DNA of 16,414 bases from an uncultured Collinsella sp. (GCA_902495155.1 CABUWD010000037.1:1-16414); one strand, 5' to 3'; positions 1 to 7,148 are shown, counted from the stretch's first letter. Notes: generated by a model from the letters alone, not told the origin. Numbers and translations: made by a program.

Positions 1-481
1 CGCGCGGTAAAAACCAACCGGTTTTAGACTGAGCGCCCGCCAACGACAGCCTCGAATCCTGCATATCATTTGCAATCTCAAACACTTCCGCCTTAGAAAG
101 TGCCTCAAAATCCTCGTCTTGCAGAGGACGATAGCCCGGATCGTAGCTCGATTTCTCATCGCCGAGAAACCTCAAGGCACCAACGCACTCATCGCCCAAA
201 CGCTCGAGCATCGATAAATAGTCTGACTGGGGGATTTGAAAACGCATCGACAGCTCATGCCGAACCGGGCCCTCGGGAAGCATGCCCGAAAAGAAGGCCG
301 AAAACTCATTGCTGGCATATGGCTCATGTCGCAAGGGAAGAGAAGCTGAGAGTGCGGCAGCATCGTCGCGTTCAAGATATCCCTCATCATATGCGAACGT
401 CTCGTTTACGGGGTCGGCCCTCTCAAATTCTCCGACCAGCTCAAACGTTCCCCGATACTCACGATAAACCTTTAATGCCAT
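1..481 (-). CDS. hipA: HipA-family serine/threonine kinase toxin, N-terminal part (cut by window edge)
   Basis: The first 160 residues of a HipA-like kinase are visible; the C-terminal catalytic core lies beyond the left edge. HipA kinases phosphorylate translation factors such as glutamyl-tRNA synthetase and cause growth arrest, and are held in check by HipB. Residues 1-105 match the HipA N-terminal subdomain (typical are the ASNEFSAFFSGMLPEG stretch at 56-71 and LERLGDECVGALRF at 92-105). The motif SLAGAQSKTG at 146-155 corresponds to the E. coli HipA loop VAGAQEKTA, where the preceding serine (Ser150 in E. coli, Ser146 here) is the autophosphorylation site. The start ATG lies inside the end of hipB with a 10-nt overlap, so translation is probably coupled. 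Base composition is visibly more AT-rich than the purH or gluQ regions, which may mean horizontal acquisition. Family assignment is firm; target and activity are unknown. Confidence 0.85.
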   Translation of the reverse strand, partial: MALKVYREYRGTFELVGEFERADPVNETFAYDEGYLERDDAAALSASLPLRHEPYASNEFSAFFSGMLPEGPVRHELSMRFQIPQSDYLSMLERLGDECVGALRFLGDEKSSYDPGYRPLQDEDFEALSKAEVFEIANDMQDSRLSLAGAQSKTGWFLPR

Positions 482-717
482 GAGCCGTCGCCCCTCTCCC
501 TCAGGATCAAATCGACCCCCAAGCTGTTAGCGATTTGAAGGGTTTGGCGAAGATTGGCACCCGCCTTTCCACGCTCAAGCTCGCTCACAAAGCGCAAACT
601 GCACTGGTTGAAATCAGCCACATCGCGTTGGGTATAACCGAGCTTCTTCCGGCGCTCACGCAAATATGCACCGAGTTCAGCTGGGTCAAAAATCGTTCGC
701 TCATTCCAGTCTTGCAT
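472..717 (-). CDS. hipB: HipB-like XRE-family antitoxin and autorepressor
   Basis: This is an 81-residue protein, nearly all of it one Cro/C1-type helix-turn-helix (about residues 12-70). The core LGAYLRERRKKLGYTQRDVA is followed by a recognition-helix region around CSLRFVSELERGK. In the HipBA family HipB dimers bind palindromic operators and also bind HipA, silencing its kinase. The start is supported by an AGGGGAT ribosome-binding site about 8 nt upstream. The gene order hipB-hipA with overlapping ends is the usual one. Two palindromes lie immediately upstream (731-752 and 770-791), consistent with autorepression. The C-terminus lacks a long tail beyond the helix-turn-helix. Confidence 0.85.
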   Translation of the reverse strand: MQDWNERTIFDPAELGAYLRERRKKLGYTQRDVADFNQCSLRFVSELERGKAGANLRQTLQIANSLGVDLILRERGDGSWH

Positions 718-730
718 GCTAATCCCCTAT

Positions 731-752
731 GATTATCCCAAACGGGATAATC
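731..752. promoter_or_regulatory. hipBA operator O1 (palindrome)
   Basis: Perfect 9-bp arms GATTATCCC and GGGATAATC flank a 4-nt centre, AAAC. It begins 4 nt upstream of the hipB ribosome-binding site and covers part of the likely -10 hexamer (TATGAT on the minus strand, 750-755). The half-site TATCC/GGATA is the same as the reported E. coli HipB half-site, but the inner spacing here is 6 nt rather than 8. Confidence 0.7.
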
Positions 753-755
753 ATA
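750..755 (-). promoter_or_regulatory. Candidate -10 element of the hipBA promoter
   Basis: TATGAT on the minus strand differs from the TATAAT consensus at one base. It sits between the two operators and overlaps O1 by 3 bp. No convincing -35 box is present at 16-18 bp; the region it would occupy is part of O2. The promoter would lie about 33 nt upstream of the hipB ATG. Confidence 0.45.
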
Positions 756-769
756 GCACATCATGATGG

Positions 770-791
770 AATTATCCCGTTTGGGATAATT
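770..791. promoter_or_regulatory. hipBA operator O2 (palindrome)
   Basis: Perfect 9-bp arms AATTATCCC and GGGATAATT flank the centre GTTT, the reverse complement of the O1 centre, so O1 and O2 are arranged head to head. The centre-to-centre distance is 39 bp. Together with O1 it brackets the presumed hipBA promoter, a layout suited to cooperative repression by HipB or HipBA. Confidence 0.7.
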
Positions 792-833
792 GTCTTAACG
801 TGAATGACGCTCCGGGACGTTACACCGCGACGA

Positions 834-1877
834 CTACTCACAGTATTGGAATTTGTTGGTCGAGAAGGCAAACGTGACGACGAAGCCTTCGCCGGGCTCG
901 GATGCCGCGGTGACATCGATACCCATCTTGGAGCACAGACGCGCCACCAGGTAGAGGCCAATGCCCGTTGCGCGCTTGGTGGTGCGGCCGTTGTCGCCGG
1001 TAAAGCCCTTCTCGAACACGCGCGGCAGGTCGGCCGCGCTCACGCCGCAGCCGTTGTCCGCGACAGTGAGCTCGATGCGTTCGCTCACCAGGCCCTCGTC
1101 CAGCAACGCGCCCGAAAACACGATCTTCGCGCCGTCCTCGCGCGCATATTTAATACTGTTCTGAATAAGCTGGCCCAGAATAAACTCGAGCCACTTCTCG
1201 TCGGTAAAGACCTCGAAGTCGAGGTTCTCGCACACCGGGGCCACGTGCGCCGCGATGAGCTCACGCGCGTTGGCCTTAATCGCGCCCGTCACCAAGGTCC
1301 TGAGATCCCAACGGCGAATCAGGTAGTCGCGCTCCACGACTTCCGAGCGCGCGTAGTACAGCGCCTGGTCGATATAGCGCTCAACGCGAGCCAGCTCACG
1401 GCCCAGGTCATCCACGCGCGACAGGTCGTCTTCGCTGCCATCCAGGTTTTCCAAAATCAGGTGAGCCGCCGCCAGGGGCAGCTTGGCCTCGTGGACCCAG
1501 CTCTCGATATAGTCACGATAGTCATCGGTCTGACGCCGGCCTTCGGCAACCTCGTCGCAAGCGGCTTTGCCCACCCGGCGCAAGACCTCGTACTCGAGCT
1601 CGCCCTCGGCATAGGTCGGGCATTGCACCATCTCCTGTACCCATGCGGGACTCTCGAGCTCCTCGGCCGCACGCTCCAGCTGGCGCAGAAAACGACGACG
1701 GCGTGCGTACTCGATCACGATGCCGAGCATACCAAAGATAAAGGACACGCCGACCGCCACGACCACGATAGAAACGGGTGCGCCGGCGACCGTCAGCACA
1801 AAGCAGCTCAGCAGCACGCCGCACGTCCACACGGCGACGGGAAGCAGCGCATCTTTAAAGAATTTGCCAAACGACAT
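834..1877 (-). CDS. BceS/GraS-like intramembrane-sensing histidine kinase
   Basis: This is a 347-residue sensor kinase. Two N-terminal transmembrane helices (about 11-31 and 35-54) are separated by only a few residues, so there is no extracellular sensor domain. That is the hallmark of intramembrane-sensing kinases that respond to cell-wall antibiotics or envelope stress, usually via an ABC transporter. The phosphoacceptor box YIESWVHEAKLPLA places His at residue 129. The N-box is QLIQNSIKYA (Asn240), followed by DNGCG (274-278) and GIGLYL (305-310) of the ATP-binding domain. It starts 9 nt after the response-regulator stop, so the two are one operon. A GGGGC ribosome-binding site precedes the ATG. 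No BceAB-type transporter is in the window. The signal is unknown. Confidence 0.9.
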   Translation of the reverse strand: MSFGKFFKDALLPVAVWTCGVLLSCFVLTVAGAPVSIVVVAVGVSFIFGMLGIVIEYARRRRFLRQLERAAEELESPAWVQEMVQCPTYAEGELEYEVLRRVGKAACDEVAEGRRQTDDYRDYIESWVHEAKLPLAAAHLILENLDGSEDDLSRVDDLGRELARVERYIDQALYYARSEVVERDYLIRRWDLRTLVTGAIKANARELIAAHVAPVCENLDFEVFTDEKWLEFILGQLIQNSIKYAREDGAKIVFSGALLDEGLVSERIELTVADNGCGVSAADLPRVFEKGFTGDNGRTTKRATGIGLYLVARLCSKMGIDVTAASEPGEGFVVTFAFSTNKFQYCE

Positions 1878-1886
1878 AGCCGGCCC

Positions 1887-2558
1887 CTAGACCGAATAGC
1901 CCTGGCCGCGGTGCGTCGTCAAATACCCCTTGATGCCGATTTTTTCGAGCGTGGTGCGCAGGCGGTTGATGTTGACGGTAAGCGTGTTGTCGTCCACAAA
2001 GGCGTCGGAGTCCCACAGGTCCTGCATGATGGCCGAGCGCGAAACGATCTTGCCCGCGCGGCTCAGAAGCAGCGAGAGGATACGCAGCTCATTTTTGGTG
2101 AGCTCGGTGCTGTCGCCGGATGCCGTATTGGTGATTATGGAGCGGGCGAGGTCGAGCTCCAGCCCCTTGTGGACAAGTGTACTGCGCTCGCCTGCCGCCG
2201 CGGTGCGACGCAGCAGTGCGTTGATGCGCGCCACAAGCACGCGCGCGCTGTAGGGCTTGGGAACAAAGTCGTCCGCGCCGAGCGTCATGGCCATGACCTC
2301 GTCGATCTCGGTCGTGCGCGACGTGAGAACGATGATGGGAACCTCGGATTCGCGACGGACCTCATGGCAGATGTGCTGGCCGTCTTTGACAGGGAGCGTG
2401 AGGTCGAGCAGCACCAGGTCGGGCGCGGCGGCGAGAATATCGCGCGAGACATGCTCAAACGATTCGCAGGCCTCGACTTCAAACCCGGCGCGGGCAAGGA
2501 TGTCGATAAGCTCACGACGAATGGGCTCGTCGTCCTCAACGACATAGATCAGCGCCAT
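1887..2558 (-). CDS. OmpR/BceR-family response regulator
   Basis: This is a 223-residue DNA-binding response regulator. The receiver domain (1-115) has the acidic pair Asp9/Asp10, phosphoacceptor Asp52 in LVLLDLTLP, Thr79 and Lys101 in the VPKPY motif. A winged-helix output domain follows (about 130-223), ending in the usual TTHRGQGYSV hairpin. It is cotranscribed with the downstream kinase (9-nt gap). An ATG 12 nt upstream (2570) is in frame, but its codons form the GGGAGG ribosome-binding site of the ATG at 2558, so I chose 2558. A 38-nt inverted repeat lies 42 nt upstream and may be part of its control region. Targets are likely detoxification transporters by family analogy, but none is adjacent. 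Confidence 0.9.
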   Translation of the reverse strand: MALIYVVEDDEPIRRELIDILARAGFEVEACESFEHVSRDILAAAPDLVLLDLTLPVKDGQHICHEVRRESEVPIIVLTSRTTEIDEVMAMTLGADDFVPKPYSARVLVARINALLRRTAAAGERSTLVHKGLELDLARSIITNTASGDSTELTKNELRILSLLLSRAGKIVSRSAIMQDLWDSDAFVDDNTLTVNINRLRTTLEKIGIKGYLTTHRGQGYSV

Positions 2559-2599
2559 GTGTCCTCCCATTTCGCGTAACTTGCACCTTCCACACCATT

Positions 2600-2637
2600 A
2601 TGCCCACGGCGTCGCAGCGATGCGACCCCGTGGGCAT
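2600..2637. repeat. Inverted repeat in the leader of the response-regulator gene
   Basis: A 10-bp arm ATGCCCACGG (2600-2609) pairs with CCGTGGGCAT (2628-2637). After one C/C mismatch, GTCGC pairs with GCGAC around the loop AGCGAT. There is no T-tract on either strand, so a simple intrinsic terminator is unlikely. It could be a regulator binding site or an mRNA leader hairpin. Confidence 0.55.
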
Positions 2638-2669
2638 CTAATGTGACAATAGTGTTCGGTAGCCTTGAG

Positions 2670-2708
2670 AGAAAATAGGGGCCGACCGGTCCTAAACCGA
2701 TCGGCCCC
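2670..2708 (-). terminator. Intrinsic terminator of the aminotransferase operon
   Basis: Read on the minus strand, a 13-bp stem with one mismatch (GGGGCCGATCGGT pairing across a 5-nt loop) is followed by TATTTTCT. It begins 21 nt after the aminotransferase stop and separates this operon from the two-component genes downstream. Confidence 0.8.
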
Positions 2709-2728
2709 ATCACTTCGACCTCGAGCCT

Positions 2729-3859
2729 CTACTCGAGCGTACGCATGTATGCAGAGATGGCATCCAGGCCCTTCTGCAGGTCGTCGGTGTTATCGGAGTA
2801 TGCATAGCCGATGCGCATGCTCTTGGGCTCCTCGAAGCAATCGCCCGGGGTGACGAGCGCGCCGGACTTCTTAATCATGTCGATGCAGAACGTCCTGGAG
2901 TCGATGTCGTAGTCGTAATACACGAGCGCGGTGGTACCCGCCTCGGGCTTAACGAACGACAGGTGCGGCTCGCTCTCGACCCACTTCTCCAGAACAGCAA
3001 GGTTCTGACGGACGATGCGACGGCTGCGCTCAAGGATCACGGAAGCGTTGCCCAGAATCAACTCCGCCACCGTCTCGCTGAATATGCCGGCGGAAATCAG
3101 GTTGTAGTCACGATGCGAGAGCAGCGCGCGACGGAGCTCCGGGCTCTTGGTGACCGCCCAGCCCAGACGCAGGCCGGCGAACGACCAGACCTTGGACATG
3201 GATGCGGTGACGATGGCCTTGTCGTACAGGTCGATCACGGACTCGGAGTACTCATCCGTCTGAGTAAGCAGACGGTAGACCTCGTCGCAGAGTACCCACG
3301 CGTCGTGTTTGCGTGCGACCTCAACAATCGCCTTGAGCGTATCGGTGTCGAGCAGGGCGCCCGTGGGGTTGTCCGGGTTATTGATGCAGATGAGCTTGGT
3401 ATCGTCGGTCACCAGAGCATCGAGCGCATCGACGTCGACGTGGTAGCCGTTCTTGCGGTCGAGCTGAAGGATATCGACCTTCGCGCCGCACATCTCGGGA
3501 ATCGAGTAAAGCTGCTGGTAGGTGGGCTTGACGGAGACTACGTGATCGCCCGGTTCGACGAGCGTGGAAATAACCAGGGAGTTGGCACCGGTCGCGCCGT
3601 GCGTGGGCACGATATGCCCGGGCTCGACCGTCTTATAGAGACGCGCGACCCCCTCGAGGAAGCCGGGCTGCCCCTCGATGTCTCCGTAGGTGAATCGGCG
3701 CGAGCACAGGCTATCGAGCCACGCCTTCTTGTCGGTGTTCGTAAGCTCGAACAGCTGGTCGAGCGTGAGGGAGTAGACGCACGTCTCCGCAACGTTGTGG
3801 GTGCACTTGGTCTCCCACTCGTTCATCCACTGCTCGACGGCGAAATCCTTGATCTGCAT
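2729..3859 (-). CDS. Class I/II pyridoxal-phosphate aminotransferase
   Basis: This is a complete 376-residue fold-type I PLP enzyme of the aspartate aminotransferase superfamily. The NPDNPTG motif (161-167) carries the Asn contacting PLP, CDEVY (191-195) carries the Asp binding the pyridine nitrogen, and SMSKVWSFAGLRLGW carries the Schiff-base Lys223. Arg349 in SMRIGY is the expected substrate-carboxylate arginine. The N-terminus (WMNEWETKC, then ETCVYSLTLDQL) resembles a branch that includes capreomycidine-synthase-like and other uncharacterised aminotransferases; that placement is tentative. It lies 24 nt downstream of an ornithine cyclodeaminase-family gene with an AAGGAAG ribosome-binding site, and is followed by a terminator. 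The amino donor and acceptor cannot be read from the sequence. Confidence 0.9.
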   Translation of the reverse strand: MQIKDFAVEQWMNEWETKCTHNVAETCVYSLTLDQLFELTNTDKKAWLDSLCSRRFTYGDIEGQPGFLEGVARLYKTVEPGHIVPTHGATGANSLVISTLVEPGDHVVSVKPTYQQLYSIPEMCGAKVDILQLDRKNGYHVDVDALDALVTDDTKLICINNPDNPTGALLDTDTLKAIVEVARKHDAWVLCDEVYRLLTQTDEYSESVIDLYDKAIVTASMSKVWSFAGLRLGWAVTKSPELRRALLSHRDYNLISAGIFSETVAELILGNASVILERSRRIVRQNLAVLEKWVESEPHLSFVKPEAGTTALVYYDYDIDSRTFCIDMIKKSGALVTPGDCFEEPKSMRIGYAYSDNTDDLQKGLDAISAYMRTLE

Positions 3860-3883
3860 TGTCGCTTCCTTTCCTTGACTTTC

Positions 3884-4915
3884 TTACAGTTCCACCACGG
3901 TGCCCAGCCCTGCCTCGACGGCGCGGTCGTAGGCGATTTTCGATGCCGAAAGGTCCTGAACGGCGATGCCCGACGTATCGAACACCGTCACCTGCTCGTC
4001 ATCCGAGCGACCCGTAGCCGTGCCGGCGATGACTTCGCCGAGCTCCGCTTTGATGTCCTCGGGCGTGATGGCGCCCTCGACAACCGGAATCTCCAGCTCA
4101 CCGGACGTGACCGATTGCTCGCGGTCGTCGACGTAAACAGCGGCACGGGCGACAAGCGCCGAGGCGAGCTCCTGCTTGCCGGGCATGTCGGCACCGACAC
4201 AGGAGATATGCGTACCGGGGCGCACCCATGCATCGGGGATGATGGGCTTGGTCGCCGGCGTGATCGTCACGATGATGTCGGCCTCTGCCGCAGCGCTTTG
4301 GCCGTCAGCCGTCGCCTCGATGGAATAGGTGGATGCCTCGCGAGCATGCTCGCAGGCGCCCAAGATATGGGCGACCTCGTCTCGCATGCGCTCGACGCGG
4401 GCCTCGGGCGCGGCATCGGAAACCGGCTCCCACACCTTGACCTCGCTCACTTTGGGACAGGCGGCGAGCACGCCCGCCACCGTATAGGTGCTCATATGGC
4501 CGGCACCCGCAACAAGCAGTTTGGATGCATCCGCCCGAGCCAGCCACTTGGCACCGAGCGCAGCGGCGGCACCGGTGCGAAGTCCAGTGATGGCGGAGGC
4601 ATTGAGCAGCGCCAACGGCTCTCCCGTCGCGTTGTCGCACAGCAGCGTGGTGCCAAAGATCTCGGGCAGCCCCTTTTTGGGATTCTGAGAGAACCAAGCA
4701 GTGAGCTTGAGGCCGAAGAGGCCGCTTCCCGCCAACTCGCCCGAGCGGATATCCATATCGGCCACGCCGGGTTCGAACTGCTCATATACCATCGGCCACG
4801 CAACACCCTTGCCCGTTGCCTTCTGGCGATATGCCTCCTCCACGGCAGCGATTGCATCCTCGATCGTCAGCACCTTGGAAACTTCCTCGGCCGAAAGCAC
4901 CACCATCTGCCCCAT
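3884..4915 (-). CDS. Ornithine cyclodeaminase / mu-crystallin family NAD(P)-dependent enzyme
   Basis: This is a protein of about 343 residues of the family that holds ornithine cyclodeaminase, archaeal-type alanine dehydrogenase, ketimine reductases and iminosuccinate reductase. In numbering from the first ATG, 4918, the substrate-site residues expected for the family are present: Arg58 (MDIRSGEL), Lys71 (FGLKLTAW), Arg114 (TGLRTGA) and Asp244 (VGADMPGKQEL). The Rossmann loop is VAGAGHM (136-142). The late motif VFDTSGIAVQDLSASKIAY is also typical. Three in-frame ATGs lie at 4918, 4915 and 4906; 4915 gives the better spacing (5 nt) to AGGAG, so I chose it. It is the first gene of a two-gene operon with an aminotransferase and is divergent from a PucR-type regulator. 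Whether it makes proline, alanine or another product cannot be decided here. Confidence 0.88.
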   Translation of the reverse strand: MGQMVVLSAEEVSKVLTIEDAIAAVEEAYRQKATGKGVAWPMVYEQFEPGVADMDIRSGELAGSGLFGLKLTAWFSQNPKKGLPEIFGTTLLCDNATGEPLALLNASAITGLRTGAAAALGAKWLARADASKLLVAGAGHMSTYTVAGVLAACPKVSEVKVWEPVSDAAPEARVERMRDEVAHILGACEHAREASTYSIEATADGQSAAAEADIIVTITPATKPIIPDAWVRPGTHISCVGADMPGKQELASALVARAAVYVDDREQSVTSGELEIPVVEGAITPEDIKAELGEVIAGTATGRSDDEQVTVFDTSGIAVQDLSASKIAYDRAVEAGLGTVVEL

Positions 4916-4950
4916 CATCGCTCCTCTCAGCGAAAGCTTTACGTTGCTTC

Positions 4951-4979
4951 ACTGTACGGTTTAGTAACGATGCCGCCAA
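4951..4979 (-). promoter_or_regulatory. Candidate promoter of the cyclodeaminase-aminotransferase operon
   Basis: On the minus strand a -35-like TTGGCG and a -10-like TACAGT are separated by 17 bp, each matching 4 of 6 consensus bases. Transcription would begin near 4944, giving a leader of about 30 nt that carries the AGGAG site. Confidence 0.4.
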
Positions 4980-5054
4980 GGATCATTTCTTGTTGGAATC
5001 TACAACGATTCTCGATCTGATTTTTCGTTCTATCAGCAGGTATTCGAACTATTT

Positions 5055-5083
5055 ATCGCATCAAAGGCATACGGATATGCGAT
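5055..5083. promoter_or_regulatory. Candidate operator in the divergent PucR-regulator/cyclodeaminase region
   Basis: Perfect 7-bp inverted half-sites ATCGCAT (5055-5061) and ATGCGAT (5077-5083) have centres 22 bp apart, about two helical turns, as expected for a dimeric regulator. It lies between the two divergent genes, 50 bp before the regulator start. The remainder of 4916-5132 is AT-rich and holds no other gene. Confidence 0.45.
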
Positions 5084-5132
5084 TATCCTATTTGTACAGG
5101 TACTTATTGTAATGATTTACAAGGTGATGCTA

Positions 5133-6314
5133 ATGCTATACACCATCTCGGACTTCTCACGGGAATATGAGGGGTCGGTCCGTCTAATCGCCGGCAGCGA
5201 TGGCGTCTCGCGTGCCGTCTCTGGCGTCGGGATCCTCGATTATGAACTTATGCCCGGCCTCAAGAACAAGTACCAGCGCGTCAACTTCAGCTCAGACGAG
5301 ATCATCCTCAGCACTTTCCTCTATGCGAAGGACGACCCGTACCTCATCACTGAAGCCGTGAAGTACCTCGTCGCCAAGGGAACGAGCGGTCTCATCATCA
5401 AAAACGTCCTGCACATCCCGATTCCCGACCAAGCCATCCGCTACGCCAACGCGCGGCACTACTCGGTCTTTCTCACGACCGACGACTCACTGTTCTTTGA
5501 CAGCGTCATCTATGAGGTCAAACGGCATATCGAGCAGCTCGCGTCCATCGACTTCGCACAGCGCGAGATCGATGCCCTGAGGACAGACGTATCGCCCGAG
5601 TCCATCTGCCGACGCATCCGAAGCCTCAACCCGTCATTTCTGGACGAAGCGGTCGCCCTGTTCGCATCGTTTGCAGAGCCCCTCGACCCGCGTGCGTTTT
5701 TGCAAATCGAACGTCTCTGTGCAAAATCGACCCTCGCCGGATGCCACAACATGCTGGCACCCTATGACGGAGGATTGCTATTCGTAGCGACAAGCGACTC
5801 GGAGCAGACGCTCGATGTGGAGCGAATCGTGCAGGCGCTCACGGAGCTCATCGAGGCTAGCGGCATCGATGGCGGAGCGGAAGGGCTCGGCATCAGCGAT
5901 ATTCTGTTTGGAGACGAGGCGGTGGCGCAGGCGATCTCGCAGGCGATTTACGCACAGCGCCTATCTTGTCAACGAGCCGAGGGTCCCGTCCGCTATACGC
6001 AGCTCGGCATCCTGAAAACCGTGATGCCTTTTGCGGAAACCCCGGAGATGCGATCGTTCTCGGAGGCGATTCTCTCGCCGATACGCGAGCACGACAGCGA
6101 GCATGGCAGCGAACTGGAATCAACGCTCGCCGCATTCATCGAGAACGACCGACGTATCGAGCAAACCGCCAAGCAGACTGGCCAGCACCCGAACACAATT
6201 CGATATCGCCTCGATAAGGTGACAGCTCTCACCGGACTGAGCTACAAATGCGCCCCGGAGATGGAGCAGCTGTCGCTCGCCTACGCAATCGAACGCGCTC
6301 GCTCACTTCAGTAA
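5133..6314 (+). CDS. PucR/CdaR-type transcriptional regulator
   Basis: This is a protein of about 393 residues. The N-terminal half has the PucR-family sensory architecture, with a conserved stretch near GILDYELMPGLKN and EIILSTFLYAKDD followed by the GTSGLIIKN segment. The C-terminus carries the PucR-type helix-turn-helix (about 325-370), with QTAKQTGQHPNTIRYRLDKV as the recognition part. Members commonly control purine, amino-acid or sugar-acid catabolic genes beside them and respond to a small molecule. Upstream in-frame ATGs exist at 5112 and 5127; I chose 5133 because AAGGTG lies 6 nt before it. It is divergent from the cyclodeaminase-aminotransferase operon, which it probably controls. 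It is convergent with the next gene, only 18 nt away, and no terminator is seen between them. Confidence 0.85.
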   Translation: MLYTISDFSREYEGSVRLIAGSDGVSRAVSGVGILDYELMPGLKNKYQRVNFSSDEIILSTFLYAKDDPYLITEAVKYLVAKGTSGLIIKNVLHIPIPDQAIRYANARHYSVFLTTDDSLFFDSVIYEVKRHIEQLASIDFAQREIDALRTDVSPESICRRIRSLNPSFLDEAVALFASFAEPLDPRAFLQIERLCAKSTLAGCHNMLAPYDGGLLFVATSDSEQTLDVERIVQALTELIEASGIDGGAEGLGISDILFGDEAVAQAISQAIYAQRLSCQRAEGPVRYTQLGILKTVMPFAETPEMRSFSEAILSPIREHDSEHGSELESTLAAFIENDRRIEQTAKQTGQHPNTIRYRLDKVTALTGLSYKCAPEMEQLSLAYAIERARSLQ

Positions 6315-6332
6315 GCCCACCCCGCCTTGAGG

Positions 6333-7067
6333 TTAGGAGCGGCGGGCACGGAGCTTTTCGTAGCCTTCGGCGAAGAAGGCGACCGTGGCGGCGTCGGCCT
6401 CCGCAGCGTCCGTCTCGGTTGCGGGAACCACGCCGTGCTCGTCGCTCACCAGGAACAGCGCGCCCTTGAGTTGCGCGGGAATGTCTACGCGCGTGACCGG
6501 GATGCCCTTGGTCTGGGCCAACTGCTCAATAAGGGTCGCCGTGCCACACAGGCACTCGTCCGCCGGCGCCACAAAGGCAAGCTCGCCGTTGTTGACGGCG
6601 GCGAGCAGCTCGGGCGCCACGCCGGTTTCGTCGGCCTCGGAGCGGGCCTCGGCGGAGCGGGCACGTAGCGCCTTGGCCGACGTATCGGTTAGCGGCTCGT
6701 ACTCCCCCACCGTCATGGCGGCGTTGCCGTTGACGTCGATCACCAGCATGAGCACGCCGTCGCGTGCGGTGTAATCGCCCTCGGCAAGCGACCACTCAAC
6801 GTGCTGTTTAGCCCAGCTGAGCATGTTATGGGTAAGCGGCTCGCCCTGCACCAGGCGCTCGGACAGTGCGCGAATGTGGCGGTTGAGCATGGGCACCTTT
6901 TTGTTGGACATGCGCCAACGGCAGACAAGCGCGGGTTTGTCGAGCGTGAACTTCTCGACCGCCTCCTGATTGGCGCAAAAGTCCTCGTACGCACGCTGAT
7001 CCTCGGCATTGCCAAACAGCTCGGCATCATCAATCTGGGGCATGGTTGTACCTTTCGTGTTAGTCAT
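6333..7067 (-). CDS. Uncharacterised 244-residue cytoplasmic protein
   Basis: I do not recognise this protein. It has no signal peptide or membrane helix. It opens with an acidic segment (PQIDDAELFGNAEDQRAYED), has a central region with hydrophobic beta-like runs (GVLMLVIDVNGNAAMTVGEYEPL, about 104-126), then an Ala/Glu/Arg-rich helical stretch. A second domain-like block contains ELLAAVNNGELAFVAP and DECLCGTATLIEQLAQTKG, and it ends in a basic tail. The second block vaguely recalls fold-type IV aminotransferases or an SseB-like module, but no catalytic lysine can be assigned. The ATG at 7067 has GAGG 5 nt upstream; the in-frame ATG at 7043 (MPQIDD) with AAAGG is an equally possible start. 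Codon use fits the host. It follows purH but is separated from it by a terminator. Confidence 0.75.
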   Translation of the reverse strand: MTNTKGTTMPQIDDAELFGNAEDQRAYEDFCANQEAVEKFTLDKPALVCRWRMSNKKVPMLNRHIRALSERLVQGEPLTHNMLSWAKQHVEWSLAEGDYTARDGVLMLVIDVNGNAAMTVGEYEPLTDTSAKALRARSAEARSEADETGVAPELLAAVNNGELAFVAPADECLCGTATLIEQLAQTKGIPVTRVDIPAQLKGALFLVSDEHGVVPATETDAAEADAATVAFFAEGYEKLRARRS

Positions 7068-7083
7068 TCCGTCCTCTTATACC

Positions 7084-7119
7084 AAAAAGACGGCCCTCCA
7101 AACGGAGCAGCCGTCTTTT
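7084..7119 (-). terminator. Intrinsic terminator after purH
   Basis: On the minus strand the arm AAAAGACGGC pairs with GCCGTCTTTT, with an inner CUCC/GGAG-type extension around a short loop, and the stem runs into TTTTTGG. It starts about 30 nt beyond the purH stop and lies just before the start of the next minus-strand gene. Confidence 0.8.
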
Positions 7120-7148
7120 GCAGAGATTATTTTGTCCCAGGGCGGAAC

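Noticed and set aside
813..824. Another copy of the GGGACGTT repeat near hipBA
   Set aside because: Only GGGACGTT matches. The following bases and the 27-nt partner are absent, so chance is sufficient.
804..2579. 591-codon open frame on the plus strand
   Set aside because: It is antisense to the BceRS-like pair, which has all family motifs and ribosome-binding sites. The frame is open only because of GC-biased third positions.
2963..5020. 685-codon open frame on the plus strand
   Set aside because: It is antisense to the aminotransferase and cyclodeaminase genes. Its composition is that of a reverse-strand shadow, and it has no recognisable domain.
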